Shown in pieces: positions 46,038-55,589 of a stretch of 64,000 nucleotides of DNA. The DNA lies in the NCBI GenBank assembly GCA_002255365.1, contig NCBI01000004.1:62001-126000 (forward strand), given 5' to 3'. Position 1 is the first letter of the stretch. The number at the start of each line of letters is the position of its first letter. The DNA comes from Chromatiales bacterium 21-64-14. GTDB taxonomy: Bacteria > Pseudomonadota > Gammaproteobacteria > 21-64-14. Both the position numbers and the translations under genes were made by a program. Under the pieces are notes generated by a model. The model saw only the letters and a program-made list of their open reading frames with translations. It was not told the DNA's origin and did no database searches.

Positions 46038-47480
46038 TCAGATCCCCCGGTACAGGGTCAGGTACTGTTGCGCGCTGCGTTTCCAGCTGAAGTCTTGCTG
46101 CATGCCGGTGCGCACCAGCTCCGGCCACTGGGTCCCCTTGCGGTAGTGGTCGAGGGCGCGTCCGACGGCGGCGTACAAGGCGTCGGCGCTGGACTCCTCG
46201 AACACGAATCCAGTGGCGCGCCGGGTCTTCATGGCCTTGTCATCCGCATCCACCACGGTGTCGGCGAGCCCGCCGGTGCGGCGTACCACCGGGACGGTCC
46301 CGTAGCGCAGACTGTACAACTGGTTCAGTCCGCAGGGCTCGAATCGCGAGGGCATCAGGAACAGATCGCAGCCGGCCTCGATTCCATGGGCGAGGGCCTC
46401 GTCGTATCCGTTGTGAACGGCCAGTTGCCCGGGGTAGTGGGCGGCGGCGGTGCGAAACGCCTTCTCGAAGCGCGGATCGCCGTTGCCCAGGATCACGAGT
46501 TGGAGGTCTTCCGCCATCAGGGCGGGCAGGGTGTCCAGAATCAGATCAATCCCCTTTTGCTCCACCATGCGCCCGATGTGTCCGAGCAGTGGGGTGCGTG
46601 GCGCGGCGGTGAGTCCGAGCTGCTTTTGCAGCGCCACCTTGTTCTGCTGCTTGCCCTGCATCGCGCGGCTGCTGTAGCGGTGTGGGATGAGGCCGTCCCG
46701 GGACGGATCCCAGGTCCGGTAGTCCACGCCGTTCAGGATCCCGGTCAGGTGCTCGGCGCGGCCTTGCAACACGCCTTCCAGGCCGCAGCCGAACTGCGGT
46801 GTGCATATCTCCCGCGCGTAGGACGGGCTCACGGTGGTCAGGCGGTCGGAGTAGACCAGCCCGCCTTTGATGAAGGAAAAGCCGCCGTAGAACTCCAGGG
46901 CGTGGATCGACCACCACTCCGGCGGCAATCCCAAATACTGAAATGCGTCCAAAGTGAAGACGCCCTGGTAGGCCAGGTTGTGGATGGTGAACACCGTTGC
47001 CGGGCGGCGCGGCGCGCGGATCAGCAGCGGTGGGATCAGGCCGGTCTGCCAATCGTGGCAGTGCACCACATCGGGTGCCCAGCTGAGCCCCGCTTGGTTG
47101 CGGGCCACCTCCACCACTGCGTGGCAGAACGTGGCGAAGCGCAGCGCGTTGTCGTACCACTCACGCCCTTGCGGATCGAGGTACGGGCCACCGCTACGGT
47201 CGAACAGCGCGGGGACGTCCACCAGGTAGACCGGCACCCCGTCCTCGGCCAGCGTAGCCTGGCGCAGGCGCACCGGTTCCGGTGCGCCCGGGACCGTGAA
47301 TTCGGAGATCACCGCGGCGTCCGGCAGCCGTTCCAGGACCGCACGGTAGGCCGGGAGGATCAGCCGCACGTCCTGATGCAGCCGCCGCAGGGCACCGGGC
47401 AGGCTGCCCGCCACGTCGGCCAATCCGCCGGTCTTGATCAGGGGATGTGCCTCACTGGCGGCGAACAGGATCTTCATCAC
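46038..47480 (-). CDS. glgA: Glycogen synthase (ADP-glucose, GT5)
   Basis: 480-residue glucosyltransferase building alpha-1,4 glucan from ADP-glucose. The GT5 hallmark KTGGLADVAGSLPGAL (Lys contacting ADP-glucose) is at about 17-32; further markers are PDVVHCHDWQTGLIP, GIEAGCDLFLMPSRFEPCGLNQLY and RTGGLADTVVDAD near the C-terminus. Length matches E. coli GlgA (477). Start ATG 47480 gives MMKILFAASEAHPLIK. Divergent from zwf. Other glg genes are not in the window. Confidence 0.96.
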   Translation of the reverse strand: MMKILFAASEAHPLIKTGGLADVAGSLPGALRRLHQDVRLILPAYRAVLERLPDAAVISEFTVPGAPEPVRLRQATLAEDGVPVYLVDVPALFDRSGGPYLDPQGREWYDNALRFATFCHAVVEVARNQAGLSWAPDVVHCHDWQTGLIPPLLIRAPRRPATVFTIHNLAYQGVFTLDAFQYLGLPPEWWSIHALEFYGGFSFIKGGLVYSDRLTTVSPSYAREICTPQFGCGLEGVLQGRAEHLTGILNGVDYRTWDPSRDGLIPHRYSSRAMQGKQQNKVALQKQLGLTAAPRTPLLGHIGRMVEQKGIDLILDTLPALMAEDLQLVILGNGDPRFEKAFRTAAAHYPGQLAVHNGYDEALAHGIEAGCDLFLMPSRFEPCGLNQLYSLRYGTVPVVRRTGGLADTVVDADDKAMKTRRATGFVFEESSADALYAAVGRALDHYRKGTQWPELVRTGMQQDFSWKRSAQQYLTLYRGI

Positions 47481-47706
47481 GGCGTGGCATCAATCCATTG
47501 GGGGAACCGGTGCGGTGCCCGCCGGCCCATAAACTTCGGAAGAACACCGCCCGATGTTTATACTACAATCGCCGGGACACGTCATGGCCGGTCGGCGCGG
47601 ATCGCGGCTTCCGGGCGCCGGGCACCGGGACGTGGGCACCGCGCCGGTGCGGCCGATGGCCATCATTATGCGCTGCGCGCCGCATCTGCACGGAGGATAT
47701 TTGTCG

Positions 47707-49194
47707 ATGGTCGACGCTTGCACGTTTGTGATCTTCGGTGCCACCGGTAATCTGGCCCGCACTAAGCTGTTACCTGCACTCTATCACCTGGAGGTGGCGG
47801 GCCGGCTTCCCGAGGGCCAGACGGTGCTGGGGATCGGACGTCGCCCCTGGGACGCGGAACAATGGCGCGCCGAGGTGCGCGAGGCCCTCACCGGTAAGGC
47901 CCGGGGCGGTCTCGATAGCGCGGTGTTCGAGCGTTTTCAGCAGCGCCTGCACTATTTTCAGCTCGACCTCACGGACGCGGAGGCCTATCTGGGTCTCAAG
48001 CAGACCCTGCACGACACCGCCCAGTTCTCCGAGAATCTGGTCTTCTACATGGCGATCCGCCCCGCGGAGTTCAGCGTGGTTGCCGACAACTTGGCGCAGG
48101 CCGGGCTCAACGGCGAAGATGCGGGTTGGCGGCGCCTGGTGGTGGAAAAGCCCTTCGGCTATGACCTGGAGAGCGCGGAGCGGCTCGACGCGCGCCTGCA
48201 CCGGGGTTTCCAGGAGGAACAGATCTATCGCATCGACCACTACCTGGGCAAGGGAACGATACAGAACGTGCTCGTGTTCCGCTTCGCCAACCTCATGTTG
48301 GAACCGCTCTGGAACCGCAACTACATCGACCACGTTCAGATCACCCATTCCGAGGCGCGTGGTGTGGAGGGACGCGCCGAGTACTATGAGGGCGCCGGCG
48401 CGCTGCGCGACATGATACAGAGTCATTTGCTCCAGATGCTGACCTTGGTCGCGATGGAGCCGCCTGCAAGCCTGGACGCGGAGTCGCTGCGCGACGAGAA
48501 GGTCAAGGTATTGCGCTCGATCCGTCCCATCCCCAAGAGCGCGGTCCACGCGCATGCGTTCCGTGCCCAGTACGCCCGTGGGCAGATGGGGGGCAAGAAG
48601 GTCCCCGGCTATCTGGAGGAGCCGGGGGTCGCGGCGCAGAGCACCACTGAGACCTTTGCGGCGCTGCGGCTTTACATTGATAACTGGCGCTGGCGCAACG
48701 TCCCGTTCTATTTGCGTACCGGCAAGCGCTTGGCGAAGGACAACTCGCTGATCTCCATTCGGTTCAAGCATCCACCCCAGCAGTTGTTCCGGGAGACCCA
48801 GATCGACCAGATCCGGCCCAACTGGCTGCTGATGAATATTCAGCCCAGCGAGTGTCTGCGCCTGGAACTTCAGGTCAAGGAACCTGGCCTGGAAATGCGC
48901 GCGCAGACTACCCGTATGGATGCCTCCTCCTGCGGGATCAATCTGACCGACCTGGACGCCTACGAAGCCCTGCTGCTGGATGTCATCGACGGCGACCACT
49001 CGCTGTTTCTGCGCTACGATGAAGTGGCGTGGGCGTGGCGGGTGGTGGATCCGATCCTCAAGGTGTGGTCGGTAGAGCGCGATTTCATTCACCCCTATCC
49101 AGCGGGTAGTTGGGGCGCCCAGGAGGCGAACCGGCTGTTCGAGCGGGACGACCAGCAGTGGCGGAACCTGCTGGATGAAGAAGAGGCACCGTAG
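47707..49194 (+). CDS. zwf: Glucose-6-phosphate 1-dehydrogenase
   Basis: 495-residue NAD(P)-dependent enzyme at the entry of the oxidative pentose phosphate and Entner-Doudoroff routes. It shows the nucleotide fold [20 protein letters not shown] (8-27), [13 protein letters not shown], the active-site [21 protein letters not shown] (His-Asp pair) and a C-terminal beta-sheet domain. Start ATG 47707 has GGAGGA nine bases upstream. pgi follows after about 100 bases; the lactonase gene pgl is absent. Both enzymes use glucose-6-phosphate, so this is a sugar-phosphate branch-point pair. Confidence 0.96.
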   Translation: MVDACTFVIFGATGNLARTKLLPALYHLEVAGRLPEGQTVLGIGRRPWDAEQWRAEVREALTGKARGGLDSAVFERFQQRLHYFQLDLTDAEAYLGLKQTLHDTAQFSENLVFYMAIRPAEFSVVADNLAQAGLNGEDAGWRRLVVEKPFGYDLESAERLDARLHRGFQEEQIYRIDHYLGKGTIQNVLVFRFANLMLEPLWNRNYIDHVQITHSEARGVEGRAEYYEGAGALRDMIQSHLLQMLTLVAMEPPASLDAESLRDEKVKVLRSIRPIPKSAVHAHAFRAQYARGQMGGKKVPGYLEEPGVAAQSTTETFAALRLYIDNWRWRNVPFYLRTGKRLAKDNSLISIRFKHPPQQLFRETQIDQIRPNWLLMNIQPSECLRLELQVKEPGLEMRAQTTRMDASSCGINLTDLDAYEALLLDVIDGDHSLFLRYDEVAWAWRVVDPILKVWSVERDFIHPYPAGSWGAQEANRLFERDDQQWRNLLDEEEAP

Positions 49195-49301
49195 GGTACC
49201 GGCACGCGGATCACGGACCCGATGGGTTGCCGCGGACCGATGCGGGGCCGCGCGCCATCTGGCGTGGCGGCGCTGGTTACATACAGCTATCAGGACGACT
49301 C

Positions 49302-50945
49302 ATGACCTCACTGACGCGTTGTGATGCTTGGAAGGCCCTCAAGACCCATTTCCGGGAGATCGCGAAGGTCCACATGCGCGATTTGTTCCACGAAGACCCG
49401 CGCCGTTTCGAGCGTTTCTCCGTGCGCTTCGAGGATTTCTTGCTCGATTACTCCAAGAATCGCATCACTGGCGAGACCGTGGAGCTGCTGCTGGCCCTGG
49501 CCCGCGAGCGGGAGCTGCCGCGCTGGATCGAACGGATGTTCACCGGCGAGAAGATCAACACCACCGAGGGCCGCGCGGTGCTGCACGTGGCGCTGCGCAA
49601 CCGTTCCAACCGACCGATCCGCGTGGACGGTGCCGACGTCATGCCCGAGGTCAACGCGGTGCTCGCCCACATGCGCCGTTTCACCGAGGCGGTGCGCGCG
49701 GCCCAGTGGCGCGGCTGTACCGGCGCGGCCATCACCGACGTGGTCAACATCGGTATCGGCGGCTCCGACCTCGGCCCGTTGATGGTGACCGAGGCGCTGC
49801 GGCCCTATGGGGGGCCCATTACCGCGCACTTCGTCTCCAACGTGGACGGCACCCATTTGGCGGAGACCCTGAAGGGGCTGCGCGCGGAGACCACGCTGTT
49901 CGTGGTGGCCTCCAAGACCTTCACCACCCAGGAGACCTTGATCAACGCCCATAGCGCGCGGCGCTGGTTTCTGGAGCACACCGGGGACGAGGCCGGCATC
50001 GCGCGCCATTTCGTGGCGGTGTCGACCAACCGGGAGGCGGTGAGCGCGTTCGGCATCGACCCCGAGAACATGTTCGAATTCTGGGATTGGGTCGGGGGAC
50101 GCTACTCCCTGTGGTCCGCCATCGGGCTTTCCATCGCGCTCTACGTCGGCATGGACCGGTTCGAAGAGCTGCTGGACGGCGCGCACCGGATGGATGAACA
50201 CTTCCGCGCCACGCCGCTGGAACGCAATCTGCCGGTGATACTCGGGGTGCTGGGCGTCTGGTACGGCGATTTCTTCGGGGCCCAGACCCACGCCCTGTTG
50301 CCCTATGATCAATACCTGCACCGCTTCCCGGCCTACTTCCAGCAAGGCGACATGGAGAGCAACGGCAAACGCGTCACCCGCGAGGGACGCCCGGTGGCTT
50401 ATCAGACCGGCCCGATCCTGTGGGGCGAGCCCGGCACCAATGGCCAGCACGCCTTCTACCAGCTCATCCACCAAGGCACCGAACTGGTGACCGCGGACTT
50501 CATCGCCCCGATGGAGACACACAACCCCATGGGCGAGCATCATCGCATCCTGCTGTCGAACTTCTTCGCCCAGACCGAGGCGTTGATGCGCGGCAAGACC
50601 GAGGCGGAGGCGCGCGCCGAGCTGGAAGAGCAGGGGCTGTCCGGCCGCGCCCTGACGCGCCTGCTGCCCCACAAGGTCTTTCCCGGCAACCGGCCCACCA
50701 ACTCTATCCTGTTCCGCAAACTCACGCCGCGCAGCCTCGGCACCCTGATCGCCCTCTACGAGCACAAGATCTTCGTGCAGGGCGTGATCTGGGGGATCAA
50801 CTCGTTCGATCAATGGGGCGTGGAGTTGGGCAAGCAACTGGCCAAGGCGATCCTGCCGGAACTGGCGCCGGGCGCGCCGGTAGGGGCCCACGACGCTTCC
50901 ACGCGGGCGCTGATCCAGTATTATCGGGATCATCAAGGACAGTAG
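49302..50945 (+). CDS. pgi: Glucose-6-phosphate isomerase
   Basis: 547-residue enzyme interconverting glucose-6- and fructose-6-phosphate. Signatures are [17 protein letters not shown] and [10 protein letters not shown] in the first sugar-phosphate-binding SIS domain, [20 protein letters not shown], and the C-terminal [20 protein letters not shown]. Catalytic Glu is in the [13 protein letters not shown] region. Length is as in E. coli (549). ATG 49302 with AGGA eight bases upstream is preferred. The last gene of this housekeeping block before the accessory patch. Confidence 0.97.
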   Translation: MTSLTRCDAWKALKTHFREIAKVHMRDLFHEDPRRFERFSVRFEDFLLDYSKNRITGETVELLLALARERELPRWIERMFTGEKINTTEGRAVLHVALRNRSNRPIRVDGADVMPEVNAVLAHMRRFTEAVRAAQWRGCTGAAITDVVNIGIGGSDLGPLMVTEALRPYGGPITAHFVSNVDGTHLAETLKGLRAETTLFVVASKTFTTQETLINAHSARRWFLEHTGDEAGIARHFVAVSTNREAVSAFGIDPENMFEFWDWVGGRYSLWSAIGLSIALYVGMDRFEELLDGAHRMDEHFRATPLERNLPVILGVLGVWYGDFFGAQTHALLPYDQYLHRFPAYFQQGDMESNGKRVTREGRPVAYQTGPILWGEPGTNGQHAFYQLIHQGTELVTADFIAPMETHNPMGEHHRILLSNFFAQTEALMRGKTEAEARAELEEQGLSGRALTRLLPHKVFPGNRPTNSILFRKLTPRSLGTLIALYEHKIFVQGVIWGINSFDQWGVELGKQLAKAILPELAPGAPVGAHDASTRALIQYYRDHQGQ

Positions 50946-51052
50946 TCGCAACGGTCGGCGGGACCCGGGCCGATTCCGTTACCGGTTCGACCCGAGGCTA
51001 TGGTGGTCCGGACCCGTGCAGCGCAGCGCGCACGGCTGCCTCGAGCCCCCGG

Positions 51053-51432
51053 CTACCCGCGGATGCGCCCCTCACGGTCGAGCACCCAGCAGCGCGGATT
51101 GTGGGCAAACCCAAGTCGTTCGTAATAGGAATTGGCGGCGGGCGCTGCGACCAATATCAGCTTGCACCTTGGCCCCAGTTGCTCCTGCGTAATGGCTTGC
51201 AACCGCTTCCCGATGCCGCGGCCTTGATGCTCTTGATCGACTGCAAGATCCGAGAGATAGCAGGCGTAATGGAAATCCGTCATCGAGCGGGCGATTCCGA
51301 CGAGCCGTTCACCATGCCTTCCATGCACGCCCGGTCTTCAACGGGGCGGCGTTCCGCCAGCGTGGAGCTGCGCAGCAATTCGATGAACTGGTCCGCCGAT
51401 ACCGGCGTATTGATCCCATATCGGATGTCCAT
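51053..51432 (-). pseudogene. GNAT acetyltransferase broken by internal deletion/frameshift
   Basis: Two halves of one GNAT-type N-acetyltransferase lie in different minus-strand frames. The first (ATG 51432, MDIRYGINTPVSADQFIELL to ACMEGMV) runs out of frame at about 51,310. The second, in the next frame, starts near GERLVGIARSMTDFHY and contains the acetyl-CoA loop QEHQGRGIGKRLQ and the ending ERLGFAHNPRCWVL. Intact relatives carry roughly 15 further residues (a TAW-D-G strand) at the join, so a small deletion with frame loss is the best explanation. The second half alone lacks the N-terminal lobe and is unlikely to be active. Confidence 0.72.
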
Positions 51433-51525
51433 GGTGTCCTCTGCATTTGTTGACGCGCACATCGGCGTATCAAACCCGCCGTTCGGGACGGTGGCGATTC
51501 GCCAGGTATCCGCTCGACCATAGTG

Positions 51526-52110
51526 CTATGGATTCTTTTCGAGCAACACGCGTTCAATGCGTCGATCCGGAATCAGCCACATCAGTGCGACAATGACATA
51601 CAGGGCGACCGAAATCCACTGCGTCCAAAAGGCCGCGACAATAGCAACTACGTACAACGCCGGCGACAATTTGCCCTTCCAATCGCTTCCGATGGCCTCT
51701 TTTAGTATCGAGCTACCGCCCTGCGACGCAATAATTTTGGCCTGCAGTATCCAGTACGCGATCGCCGCCAAGAGTAAGATCACGCCATAGACGACGCATG
51801 GTACCTTGGCGAAATGATTCTCCCCCATCCAGCCGGTAGCGAATGGGATGAGGGATAGCCAGAACAGCAGGTGTATGTTGGCCCACAACATCGGACCGGT
51901 GACCTTGCGGCAGGTCTTCAGCATGTGGTGATGGTTGTTCCAATAAATACCGAGGTAGACAAAGCTCAACACATAGCTAAAGAACACCGGAATCAATGGC
52001 GAGAGCGCTTCAAAGGCGTCGCCATGAGGGACCTTCATTTCGAGCACCATGATTGTGATGATGATCGCAATCACGCCGTCGCTGAATGCTTCGAGTCGGT
52101 TCTTGTCCAT
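51526..52110 (-). CDS. TMEM175-family potassium channel-like protein
   Basis: 194-residue membrane protein with six predicted helices. The family marker RLEAFSDGVIAIIITIMVLE (the RxxxFSD motif in helix 1) is at about 5-24, followed by IYWNNHHHMLKTC and further helices, as in bacterial TMEM175 (DUF1211), which form potassium-permeable channels lacking the usual selectivity filter. Start ATG 52110. It lies in a lower-GC patch with the broken GNAT gene and a PNPOx-like gene, suggesting acquisition by transfer. Confidence 0.82.
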   Translation of the reverse strand: MDKNRLEAFSDGVIAIIITIMVLEMKVPHGDAFEALSPLIPVFFSYVLSFVYLGIYWNNHHHMLKTCRKVTGPMLWANIHLLFWLSLIPFATGWMGENHFAKVPCVVYGVILLLAAIAYWILQAKIIASQGGSSILKEAIGSDWKGKLSPALYVVAIVAAFWTQWISVALYVIVALMWLIPDRRIERVLLEKNP

Positions 52111-52240
52111 CTTTAAATGCACTCACGGTGAGCGACTTCCGCCCATCAAGATTTTTGGTACTACAGGCGGCGAGACTATCAATGGCGGCCTCGGCGTTCT
52201 CCTCTGGGGTGGGGCACGATTTAGATCCGGGAGCCGGGCC

Positions 52241-52792
52241 TCAGATATTTTTTTCGACGATATTGGTTGGCTTCCCATCGATGCTGGCCTGATTCTTTTG
52301 CTTCCAATATTCCTCTATACCTTCCGCGCCCTTTTTTACGGCCCAGTCCCTCAACTGTTCGCGCTCCCCGGCGTAATCAAAAAACGGAACCCCCATCCCG
52401 CAGGACGTCTGCACCAGATCGACCGCAAGGTCGAAGATCTGCCGTGCGCCGGGGATAGGATCGAACAGAGAAAACAGGCCGCCCCAATCCTGGTCAGTTT
52501 TATGGATCACCCGTGCGCTTCCGTAAACACGCAGAATCATCGGATTGCCTTCGAAGGCGGCGAACATCATGGTCATCCGTGGGTTTTCCTGTACGTGAGC
52601 AGAGGTCTCATTGCCGCTGCCGGTAACGCTCAGCCACACCACACGGTTCGGATCCAGGATCCGGAGCGAGTCCATCCCTTTCGGTGAGATATTCACCCGG
52701 CCGTCCGCGGCCGCGGTACCGACGAAGAAGATCTTCTGATCTTCGATAAACAGTCGAAGCTTATCTGGGATCTCAGCGTATTTTTGGCCCAT
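52241..52792 (-). CDS. FMN-binding pyridoxamine 5'-phosphate oxidase-like protein
   Basis: 183-residue protein of the PNPOx-like split-barrel flavoprotein family: FIEDQKIFFVGTAAADGRVN at about 15-34, VWLSVTGSGNETSAHVQENP, MMFAAFEGNPMILRVYGSAR, and a C-terminal helical segment. Such proteins bind FMN or sometimes F420 or haem; general stress or reductase functions are proposed. It is not the vitamin B6 oxidase PdxH, which is longer and differs in motifs. Start ATG 52792. Separated from the TMEM175 gene by 130 bases with no identifiable content. Confidence 0.78.
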   Translation of the reverse strand: MGQKYAEIPDKLRLFIEDQKIFFVGTAAADGRVNISPKGMDSLRILDPNRVVWLSVTGSGNETSAHVQENPRMTMMFAAFEGNPMILRVYGSARVIHKTDQDWGGLFSLFDPIPGARQIFDLAVDLVQTSCGMGVPFFDYAGEREQLRDWAVKKGAEGIEEYWKQKNQASIDGKPTNIVEKNI

Positions 52793-53146
52793 ATCAATGT
52801 TTCCTGATAAATGACTGCCCGTGGACACCAGATCGGGATGGTGCCATTTAACTATGGGCGAGTTGCGGGATCAATGCATGAGGGGACAGCAGGCGCGGAT
52901 ACCGCACTGCGAAGCGGGACCATAGGGCCAGACCCGACTGACCACACGAGACCGGGCTTGGTGGCTGGGGCGAGACCGGTAGTTTGATGCTTCGGGCGCG
53001 CGCCCGTCTTGCTGACGTCGGTACGGTTGGTTGTAGAGGGCAGCCTCTTGCGCGCGGAGCAGCTGGGTAATGGCGTGATTCACGCGGCCGTGCTTGGGTA
53101 GGGATTAGAAGGCGAGCAGGGACCAATCGAGTTTCCGACCCTCCGC
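52793..53146. other. Intergenic gap with nothing recognisable
   Basis: About 350 bases between the PNPOx-like gene and the dehydratase, both on the minus strand. I see no tRNA, no convincing small gene and no clean terminator. The promoter of the PNPOx-like gene should lie at its left end. Confidence 0.4.
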
Positions 53147-54127
53147 TCAAGTTCCGCCAAAACGGTCGTTGCTGAGGATGGCCGCAAAGATCTCCCGGTC
53201 AACATTGCCGCCCGATACGACTACGGCGACTTTGCGACCGGCGATCCGGGGCCGGTCCTGCGCGGCTGCCGCAACCGCGGCCGCGCCCGCGCCTTCGCAA
53301 ACGTTGTGCGTGCACTCAAACAACATACGCATAGCTGCTGCGATTTCGTCATCCGTGACCTGAACTACGCGGTCGACGCCGTTCCAGATCACCTCCAACG
53401 CGGCCGGATCCGGGGTCCGACAGGCCATGCCATCGGCGAGCCGGGTAGTGGCCGGACGCTCGATCATGCGTCTGGCATGGAAGGATTCGGCATAGGCGGG
53501 GGCGTGAGCGGATACCACTCCGACGACCTTGGTCCGTAGACCCAGCGCGTCCCGGGCGGCGACCATTGCGCAAATGCCGGAGCCCAGCCCGATGGGCACG
53601 TAGACCACATCGATATCGGTGACCGCCGTCAACAGTTCCAGGCTGTAGGTGGCTACGCCGGTAACCAACAGCGGGTGCAGCGCTGGCACCATATGTAGCG
53701 CCCGCTCGCCGGCCAGCAGCTCTGCGTGCTCGCGCGCGGACTGGAAATCGTCGCCGTGCTCGATCAGCTCAACGCCAAGCGCGCACATCGCGGCGTTTTT
53801 TCCTATGCTGTTGCCATGGGGGACGACGATAGTGACCGGGATCCCGTAGCGGCGCGCAGCGAACGCGACGGATTGCCCATGATTCCCGCGGGTCGCGCTG
53901 ATCACCCCACTGGGTGCCTTTCCATGCCGCGCAAGGTGCGCGAAGTAGACCAGCCCGCCGCGGATCTTGAAGGCACCCACAGGAGTATGGTTCTCATGTT
54001 TCACCCAAACTTCGGTGCCCAACCGATCGCAGAGCAGCGGCCAACAGTATTGCGGTGTAGGCGCCATGTCCGCATAGACGATGCGGGCAGCGGCTTCGAT
54101 ATCCTCAAGACCTAATTGCACAACCAT
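53147..54127 (-). CDS. Threonine/serine dehydratase-like PLP enzyme
   Basis: 326-residue fold type II PLP enzyme. The cofactor lysine is in VGAFKIRGGLVYF (about 48-60), the phosphate-binding loop is GLGSGICAMVAA, and the SGGNVD motif near the C-terminus is typical of threonine dehydratases and serine racemases. There is no C-terminal regulatory ACT-like domain, so it resembles the catabolic (TdcB-like) rather than the biosynthetic IlvA form. Substrate could be threonine, serine or hydroxyaspartate. Start ATG 54127. It is adjacent to, and divergent from, a TetR regulator. Confidence 0.82.
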   Translation of the reverse strand: MVVQLGLEDIEAAARIVYADMAPTPQYCWPLLCDRLGTEVWVKHENHTPVGAFKIRGGLVYFAHLARHGKAPSGVISATRGNHGQSVAFAARRYGIPVTIVVPHGNSIGKNAAMCALGVELIEHGDDFQSAREHAELLAGERALHMVPALHPLLVTGVATYSLELLTAVTDIDVVYVPIGLGSGICAMVAARDALGLRTKVVGVVSAHAPAYAESFHARRMIERPATTRLADGMACRTPDPAALEVIWNGVDRVVQVTDDEIAAAMRMLFECTHNVCEGAGAAAVAAAAQDRPRIAGRKVAVVVSGGNVDREIFAAILSNDRFGGT

Positions 54128-54316
54128 GTCTCACTGAGAATTGGCGGAAACCGATGTATTTATCTGTGCCGGAATCTCGTTTTTTCTCGATTTGTTCGTG
54201 GTGTGAAAAATAACGCTGTCCCAGTCCCCCCCCCCAGATCCCCAAACAAGTCCAAGAATTGTACCTGAGGTCCGCGAGCGTCGGGTGCGGCGCCCGGTTT
54301 CGGATCGGATTAGGGC

Positions 54317-54344
54317 TTGACACAAGCATACCGACCGGTATGAT
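54317..54344 (+). promoter_or_regulatory. TetR promoter with overlapping operator
   Basis: A perfect TTGACA (54317-54322) and TATGAT (54339-54344) have a 16-base spacer. Across the spacer and -10 lies the dyad CATACCG-AC-CGGTATG (54327-54342), the ACCGACCGGT-type palindrome often used by TetR-family repressors. Autorepression is the simple reading. The start site would fall at about 54351, at the very edge of the ATG at 54352, implying a leaderless or nearly leaderless message. Confidence 0.65.
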
Positions 54345-54351
54345 AGCGCCC

Positions 54352-54957
54352 ATGGTCACCCGCCAACCCGATCACACACGCTCCCGCCTTCTGGAGGCCG
54401 CCTTTGCGGAGATCCACCAGCAGGGGTTTCAGGGTGCCAGCCTGACGCGGATCCTGGAGGGTACTGGGCTGACCAAGGGGGCCCTGTACCACCACTTCCC
54501 GACCAAGCAGGAACTGGGTCTCGCGGTGGTGGACGAGGTGATCCACGAGCGCCTGGACGCGATCCTGTTCACGCCGTTGCGGCAGGGTGCGGATCCGATC
54601 GGGACGCTGTTGGCGCTGATCCGGGCGCGGGCGGCGGATGCGAGCCCGGCCACGGTACGGCTTGGATGCCCGCTCAACAATCTGATGCAGGAGATGAGTC
54701 CGGTCGACCCGCAGTTCCGGGCGCGATTGACCCGGGTGCTGGAGGATTGGACCGCTGCGGTGGAGAGTGCCCTGCGGCGCGGGCAGGCCCAGGGGCAGCT
54801 GCGCGCCGGGGTGGATTGCCGGGAAGCGGCCCTGTTCATCACCGCGGCCTGGGAAGGTTGTTTCGGGGTCTGCAAGAACCTCCAGTCGGTACCCGCGTTG
54901 ACGGGGTGCCTGCGTCAGTTGGAGGGGTATGTGCGGGGGCTGTTGATGACGCCGTGA
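54352..54957 (+). CDS. TetR-family transcriptional repressor
   Basis: 201-residue regulator. The N-terminal DNA-binding domain (about 8-54) reads RSRLLEAAFAEIHQQGFQGA, SLTRILEGTGLTKGALYHHF and PTKQELGLAVVDEV, a clear TetR helix-turn-helix. The C-terminal ligand domain contains GCPLNNLMQEMSP, as in the YcdC/AcrR-like group sensing small electrophiles or hydrophobic compounds. ATG 54352 is preferred; ATG 54340 lies within the -10. It likely controls itself and perhaps the carboxymuconolactone-family gene 96 bases downstream. Confidence 0.9.
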   Translation: MVTRQPDHTRSRLLEAAFAEIHQQGFQGASLTRILEGTGLTKGALYHHFPTKQELGLAVVDEVIHERLDAILFTPLRQGADPIGTLLALIRARAADASPATVRLGCPLNNLMQEMSPVDPQFRARLTRVLEDWTAAVESALRRGQAQGQLRAGVDCREAALFITAAWEGCFGVCKNLQSVPALTGCLRQLEGYVRGLLMTP

Positions 54958-55053
54958 CCGGGACGGTCATTTTCAGGCCTAAGTAAATACCGGGAAGTTG
55001 GTATGTAACCAGGCGATTTTCGTCTTATCCACGTACATCGAAGGAGTCGTGCC

Positions 55054-55587
55054 ATGAGTCTGATCCAAACCGAAGATTCCAAGTCTCCCTCGGCCCGGGT
55101 GCGGGCCACCTACGCCCAGATCGAAAAGGCCTTCGGGCGGGTGCCCAACGCCATGGCGGTGTTCAGCGCCAGCCCGACGCTCCTCGAGCAGCAATGGGAG
55201 TCGATCCAGTACTACCGCAACCACCCGACCCTCGGTTTCCCGCTGCTGGCCATGATCCGGATGCTGGTCTCGCAGGAAAACCGCTGCGAGTATTGCGTCG
55301 GATTCAACGCCGCGATGCTGATGGAGGTCTGCGGGCTGAGCGCGGATCAGATCGCCGCGGTGAAGCGCGATCCTGCCAATGCGCCGTTGGAGGAGAAGGA
55401 CCGCGCGATGCTGAACCTGGTGCTGAAGGCGGTCCATACGCCGCTCGAGGTGCAGGCCGCCGATCTGGATCGCGTGCGCGCGCTGGGTTGGCGCGACGGC
55501 GAGATCTTCGACGCGGTCGCGCACGGGGCCCGCAACCTGGCGGTGGATGTGATCTTCAACACCTTTAAGATCGACCGCGACTTCTGA
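55054..55587 (+). CDS. Carboxymuconolactone decarboxylase/AhpD-like protein
   Basis: 177-residue all-helical protein of the CMD/AhpD peroxidase-related family. The redox motif ENRCEYCVGFNAAML (about 71-85) holds the CxxC pair. The family's usual His four residues after the second Cys is replaced by Asn. Alkylhydroperoxidase-like reduction through the two cysteines is the expected chemistry, but loss of the His may change it. A strong GAAGGAG precedes the ATG. It follows the TetR gene and may be its target; a weaker ATACC-N8-GGTAT dyad lies upstream. Confidence 0.82.
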   Translation: MSLIQTEDSKSPSARVRATYAQIEKAFGRVPNAMAVFSASPTLLEQQWESIQYYRNHPTLGFPLLAMIRMLVSQENRCEYCVGFNAAMLMEVCGLSADQIAAVKRDPANAPLEEKDRAMLNLVLKAVHTPLEVQAADLDRVRALGWRDGEIFDAVAHGARNLAVDVIFNTFKIDRDF

Positions 55588-55589
55588 GT

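Noticed and set aside
45879..47750. 623-codon open frame antisense to glgA
   Set aside because: Shadow of glgA; no motif and no start signals.
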